Program-made: the position numbers and the translations under genes
The notes under the pieces: generated by a model
What the model was told of the DNA's origin: nothing
Seen by the model: the letters and a program-made list of their open reading frames with translations, nothing else
Database searches by the model: none
IMG/VR virus record: IMGVR_UViG_3300031227_000044
Coordinates: 1-58,951 of that record
From: a virus
Length of the DNA: 58,951 nt
Reading direction: 5' to 3' (one strand)
In this document: positions 56,120 through 58,951 of the stretch, piece by piece
Layout of the letters: each line of letters opens with the position of its first letter
Position numbering within the stretch: the stretch's first letter is position 1

Positions 56120-56928
56120 TTCAGTCTTTCCATGTGCGAGGTGTATAACGCCTGTGCTTCTTCGACACTAGAACAAGGAAAGAGCAACAAGGAGGCGTGT
56201 TCTCTGGCCCCTTTCGTGCGCTTCCCACCCGGCATCCACTGTAGCTCTATTTCGTCAAACTTCTTCTCAGCCGGGGGCCGGGGCCTGGTGGCCCGAATTT
56301 CCCCCCCGACAAATTGGCCTTGAGTTGACGACAACGATTCGACGATCAGGCCAAACCCTTCCGAGGTGCCCATAGCGCATCCCCAGCCGTGGCCAGTAAA
56401 CCCAACCTTCAGTCGTTGCGGAATCGGGGCCTCCACCATCGGCTCAACGGCCAGAGGCTCCCATGCCTTCTGCTCGTCAGATCGAATGCCCATGTACGTT
56501 GGCCTCACTGCCCCAACGGCGTATCTTTGCGTAGCCCCTCCTGGAGCGAGGAAGCAAATCGAAGTGTCCCCAGATGATTCGATATCTCGCAAATACATGC
56601 GGCTTACATCGATCCTCAACACTCTTGGGTCATCGGTTTCCATCAGAACGGTTCTGAACTCTTGAGTGTCCCCCCGACCTTCTTCCGTGCGGGACTCCCC
56701 CCTTATCAGTATCCCGGATTTGGTTCGGACAACCTTGGCGTCTTCGCAATACAGCCCTCCGAGGAAGTGATTAGCAGACCGATATTTTTGATCTACCCGT
56801 ACCTCTGGGAACAACTCGATAACCTCGTGGAGGGCGCCCCTGTCCGACAGGACGCCATCTTTGCCCGAAAATCGAATCAATCCTCTTGAAAGAACTTCAA
56901 CCGTATAATGTGAAGTTGAAATCTCCAT
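56116..56928 (-). CDS. Beta-rich protein of unknown function in the glycan cluster
   Basis: The 270-residue protein has many beta strands (STSHYTVEVLSRGLIRFSGKDGV, VVRTKSGILIRGES, LRIDVSRMYLRDIE) and a late GFTGHGWGCAMGTSEGFGLIVESL. It resembles a carbohydrate-binding or mutarotase-like sandwich in general pattern only. The start was set at MEISTSHYT, two bases after the upstream stop, because longer forms would overlap that gene entirely. Its glycan role is inferred from context. Confidence 0.55.
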   Translation of the reverse strand: MEISTSHYTVEVLSRGLIRFSGKDGVLSDRGALHEVIELFPEVRVDQKYRSANHFLGGLYCEDAKVVRTKSGILIRGESRTEEGRGDTQEFRTVLMETDDPRVLRIDVSRMYLRDIESSGDTSICFLAPGGATQRYAVGAVRPTYMGIRSDEQKAWEPLAVEPMVEAPIPQRLKVGFTGHGWGCAMGTSEGFGLIVESLSSTQGQFVGGEIRATRPRPPAEKKFDEIELQWMPGGKRTKGAREHASLLLFPCSSVEEAQALYTSHMERLK

Positions 56929-56930
56929 CG

Positions 56931-57557
56931 TCAGCGCTTTCTCCACACATAGAGAGTAATGACTCTGTTGTTGAAATCTCTCGTCATCGTCAGGAATGGA
57001 TACAGGGAAGGAGGTGTGGCCTTGCGAACCTCTGAGGTCGTCAGATAGGAACGTATTTGTTTCCGATTCCGTTCGTCTTGATACCAATCCAAGGCGACGT
57101 AACCCCCTGGCCTTAGCAACTCCGAGGATCGAGACAAGAATTCGTCGGGCCCTTGTTCGAGATCGTACCAAGAATCCATGCAGCTAATCAGGCCCAAAGA
57201 CGCTGGGGCCATACCGTCCAAGGGGTCTAGCTTGCTTCCCTGTCGGAACTCTGCTGGTATTCCAACCTTGTCCCACAGACCTTTGGCGATCAGGCCCTTG
57301 GATGCGTCATAGTCCGTGCCGATCAGATTGCGGTAGCCCATGTCGCCGATGTAGGCCAGCCAGAAGCCAACGCCACAGCACACGTCCACAATCGGGGCAT
57401 CTTTCGGAAGGCTCGGAAGAACATGACCCCTGAGGTTTGAGATAATCCACCCACCGGACTGCCTGGGGTTTCGACGGAGGAAATATCCCAAATACCGATC
57501 CCGAAGTTCAGGGGCCAGGTCCTCCAAGGCCGCTTGGATTTTATCTCCTATCTCCAC
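56931..57557 (-). CDS. SAM-dependent methyltransferase
   Basis: The 208-residue protein has a class I fold with APIVDVCCGVGFWLAYIGDMG (motif I), LIGTDYDASKGLI and a later LLRPGGYVALDWYQ. In its setting it may methylate a sugar or lipid head group. It overlaps the adjacent GT-MT gene by ten bases. The substrate is unknown. Confidence 0.72.
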   Translation of the reverse strand: MEIGDKIQAALEDLAPELRDRYLGYFLRRNPRQSGGWIISNLRGHVLPSLPKDAPIVDVCCGVGFWLAYIGDMGYRNLIGTDYDASKGLIAKGLWDKVGIPAEFRQGSKLDPLDGMAPASLGLISCMDSWYDLEQGPDEFLSRSSELLRPGGYVALDWYQDERNRKQIRSYLTTSEVRKATPPSLYPFLTMTRDFNNRVITLYVWRKR

Positions 57558-58891
57558 AGTTCCACCGCCATGAGATCCCTGGTTACTTTTGTCTGCCCGC
57601 GATGAACGACCATGCGGGCCGGCTTGACGGCTTCAAACAGCTTGGTCCAGGACTTCTCGCGAAGGCGCTGATAGATGAACCCGGACTGAATCAGGGTCTT
57701 GTCCTCGGGCAAAAGGTCTACCCCGAATACGCGCACAATCAATACCGTGCCGGTTATCCTCCAAAGTTCCGAGATGGCAGTGGGGATTTTGTCGAGAGGC
57801 AAGTGCGGAAGCACCGCCGCACAGTTGACGAACGGATGGCTGCGTGTTTTCTGCTTGCTCTTGAAGATGTCGTCCAGTTCAACGTCGATGGCCGGGAATC
57901 TTTCTCGGGCCCGGAGAAGCATATCCCTGGTAACGTCCACGCCCTTGTAGGACAATTTCAAAACCTTGGATAACTCGGGGTAGTCTTCGCCAGTACCGCA
58001 GCCGAAATCAAGCACTGTTGACGACCCGGACTCGGGCGCCACATCATGGAGGATATCGTAGTAAAGCTTCCGCCGTTCCTGCTGGTTAGGGTCATTCTTC
58101 CAGAAATCCTCAACCGCTTCTCGTGCAGGAGCCTGCTCCCATCGCTGCCACCACCGATCATCGAATATCCGCTCCAACTCCTTCAGGGAGTTTGTCCAGG
58201 AAATCCCCCGGCTCCGAACTTCAGCGATCCGCTTGGGCGCATCCTGCACTCGCTGGAGTTGAAAGACCTCTGGCACATGAAAGCCCTTGATCCCATTCCT
58301 GAGCATGTGCCAGACGACCCGCCATTCCTCGTGCTCGGGGAAGGAGCGATCCAGGTAGGGCGATACCGTCTCCCAGGCGGATCGACGGTAGGCATAGTAG
58401 GAACCCCTGAACAGGTTGGCCTTGCTGCGGTCCTGGATCATCTGAGATGTCCGGACAATCTCATCGCCTGCCTTATGAGAGCCGTCACTCTGGTCCACCA
58501 TGAACTGAGCTTGGATGTCGGTATGGACGAAGCCCACATCAGCGGCCACGCTGTCGAGGGGAAGGGGCCCCAAGGCCAAATCGTCATCGTCAAGATTGAC
58601 AATCCAATCCCCGGAAGCCTTGTCGAAAAGACCAAATCTGGCCCTTGCCAAGTCTTTGCGCTGGTCCGTCCCACCGAGAATCTTGATTTCCACGCCGGGG
58701 CGCCCACGCAAAGCCGCACGACTCACTCTGGCGATGTCGGCATGATCGTAGCCGTACTTCCCGGATGACACTTGCGGGCTGATGCCGAAGAGGATTTCAT
58801 TCGGCAGCGCGTATTTCAGAAGCGACTCGATGGCTTCCTGCACAACCTTGAAGTCTGGTTGGGAGATAAGCATACAGGCGGTGACTTTCAT
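57548..58891 (-). CDS. Glycosyltransferase-methyltransferase fusion
   Basis: The 447-residue protein has two parts. The first (about residues 1-250) is GT-A like: a CMLISQPDF start, RKDLARARFGLFDKASGDWIVNLDDDD with a DxD-type metal site and a later SFPEHEEWRVVWHML. The second (about 280-447) is a class I methyltransferase with STVLDFGCGTGEDYPELS. Together they could add and then methylate a terminal sugar. The gene is coupled by ATGA to the partial gene upstream. The family calls are good; the acceptor is unknown. Confidence 0.78.
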   Translation of the reverse strand: MKVTACMLISQPDFKVVQEAIESLLKYALPNEILFGISPQVSSGKYGYDHADIARVSRAALRGRPGVEIKILGGTDQRKDLARARFGLFDKASGDWIVNLDDDDLALGPLPLDSVAADVGFVHTDIQAQFMVDQSDGSHKAGDEIVRTSQMIQDRSKANLFRGSYYAYRRSAWETVSPYLDRSFPEHEEWRVVWHMLRNGIKGFHVPEVFQLQRVQDAPKRIAEVRSRGISWTNSLKELERIFDDRWWQRWEQAPAREAVEDFWKNDPNQQERRKLYYDILHDVAPESGSSTVLDFGCGTGEDYPELSKVLKLSYKGVDVTRDMLLRARERFPAIDVELDDIFKSKQKTRSHPFVNCAAVLPHLPLDKIPTAISELWRITGTVLIVRVFGVDLLPEDKTLIQSGFIYQRLREKSWTKLFEAVKPARMVVHRGQTKVTRDLMAVELWR

Positions 58892-58951
58892 TTCAATGCC
58901 TCCAAGATTTGGCTTCCAACTGTTTGGCGATCAAACAGAAGGCCGCGTTTT
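58888..58951 (-). CDS. Partial gene, probable glycosyltransferase C-terminus
   Basis: Only the last 20 residues are visible (RGLLFDRQTVGSQILEALK). The G-x-LF start and helical end resemble the C-terminal end of GT-B glycosyltransferases. Its stop overlaps the next start by ATGA. The rest lies outside the window. Confidence 0.35.
   Translation of the reverse strand, partial: KRGLLFDRQTVGSQILEALK

Overview
The window is part of a contractile-tailed (myovirus-type) bacteriophage genome, or a prophage very close to one. It carries a nearly complete head, neck, tail and baseplate cluster, a lysis region, tail fibres, and a long run of tightly overlapping early genes. No integrase, phage-type repressor, DNA polymerase or replicative helicase is visible, so replication probably leans on the host. 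The host cannot be named from the sequence. The genome is moderately GC-rich. One lipoprotein with long poly-aspartate tracts and many cysteines looks like surface proteins I associate with deltaproteobacterial/Myxococcota-like lineages; this host guess is only an inference.

Layout. From 1 to 17.8 kb all genes read leftward in virion-assembly order: terminase, portal, ClpP-like protease, scaffold, decoration protein, major capsid, neck proteins, sheath, two tube paralogues, frameshifting tail chaperone, tape measure, Dit-like protein, plug, hub, spike, and a partial wedge gene at the left edge. A sigma70-like promoter and a rho-independent terminator separate this operon from a second leftward block (17.9-25.7 kb) with an endolysin, an unknown P-loop-like protein, a small HTH protein, the poly-Asp lipoprotein, a beta-helix spike, a tail fibre and a DNA methyltransferase. 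The spike and the distal part of the fibre are AT-richer than the rest.

At 25.75-26.4 kb lies a divergent control region with palindromes, a strong rightward promoter, a 19-residue membrane peptide and a hairpin. From there to 54.08 kb more than 60 small genes read rightward, many joined by ATGA overlaps. Recognisable parts are a DUF3560-methyltransferase fusion; a Ycf46-like AAA+ ATPase with DUF1257 (Ycf35-like) and two DUF2997 proteins; many small zinc-binding-type proteins; a recombination set (RecF/Rad50-like ATPase, putative annealing protein, PD-(D/E)XK nuclease, SSB, RusA); DUF5131 and ASCH proteins; and a replication-initiation pair (replisome organiser plus DnaC-like loader). Four early promoters share TTGACAA-type -35 boxes, and two of them share an identical 11-mer across the -10.

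From 54.06 kb to the right edge a convergent leftward cluster encodes sugar-nucleotide and glycan functions: an SDR epimerase, an unmistakable UDP-sulfoquinovose-synthase (SQD1)-like enzyme, a beta-rich unknown, a methyltransferase, a glycosyltransferase-methyltransferase fusion, and the end of a probable second glycosyltransferase. If the genome is circular, this cluster lies downstream of the structural operon, where tail-fibre and glycan genes often sit.
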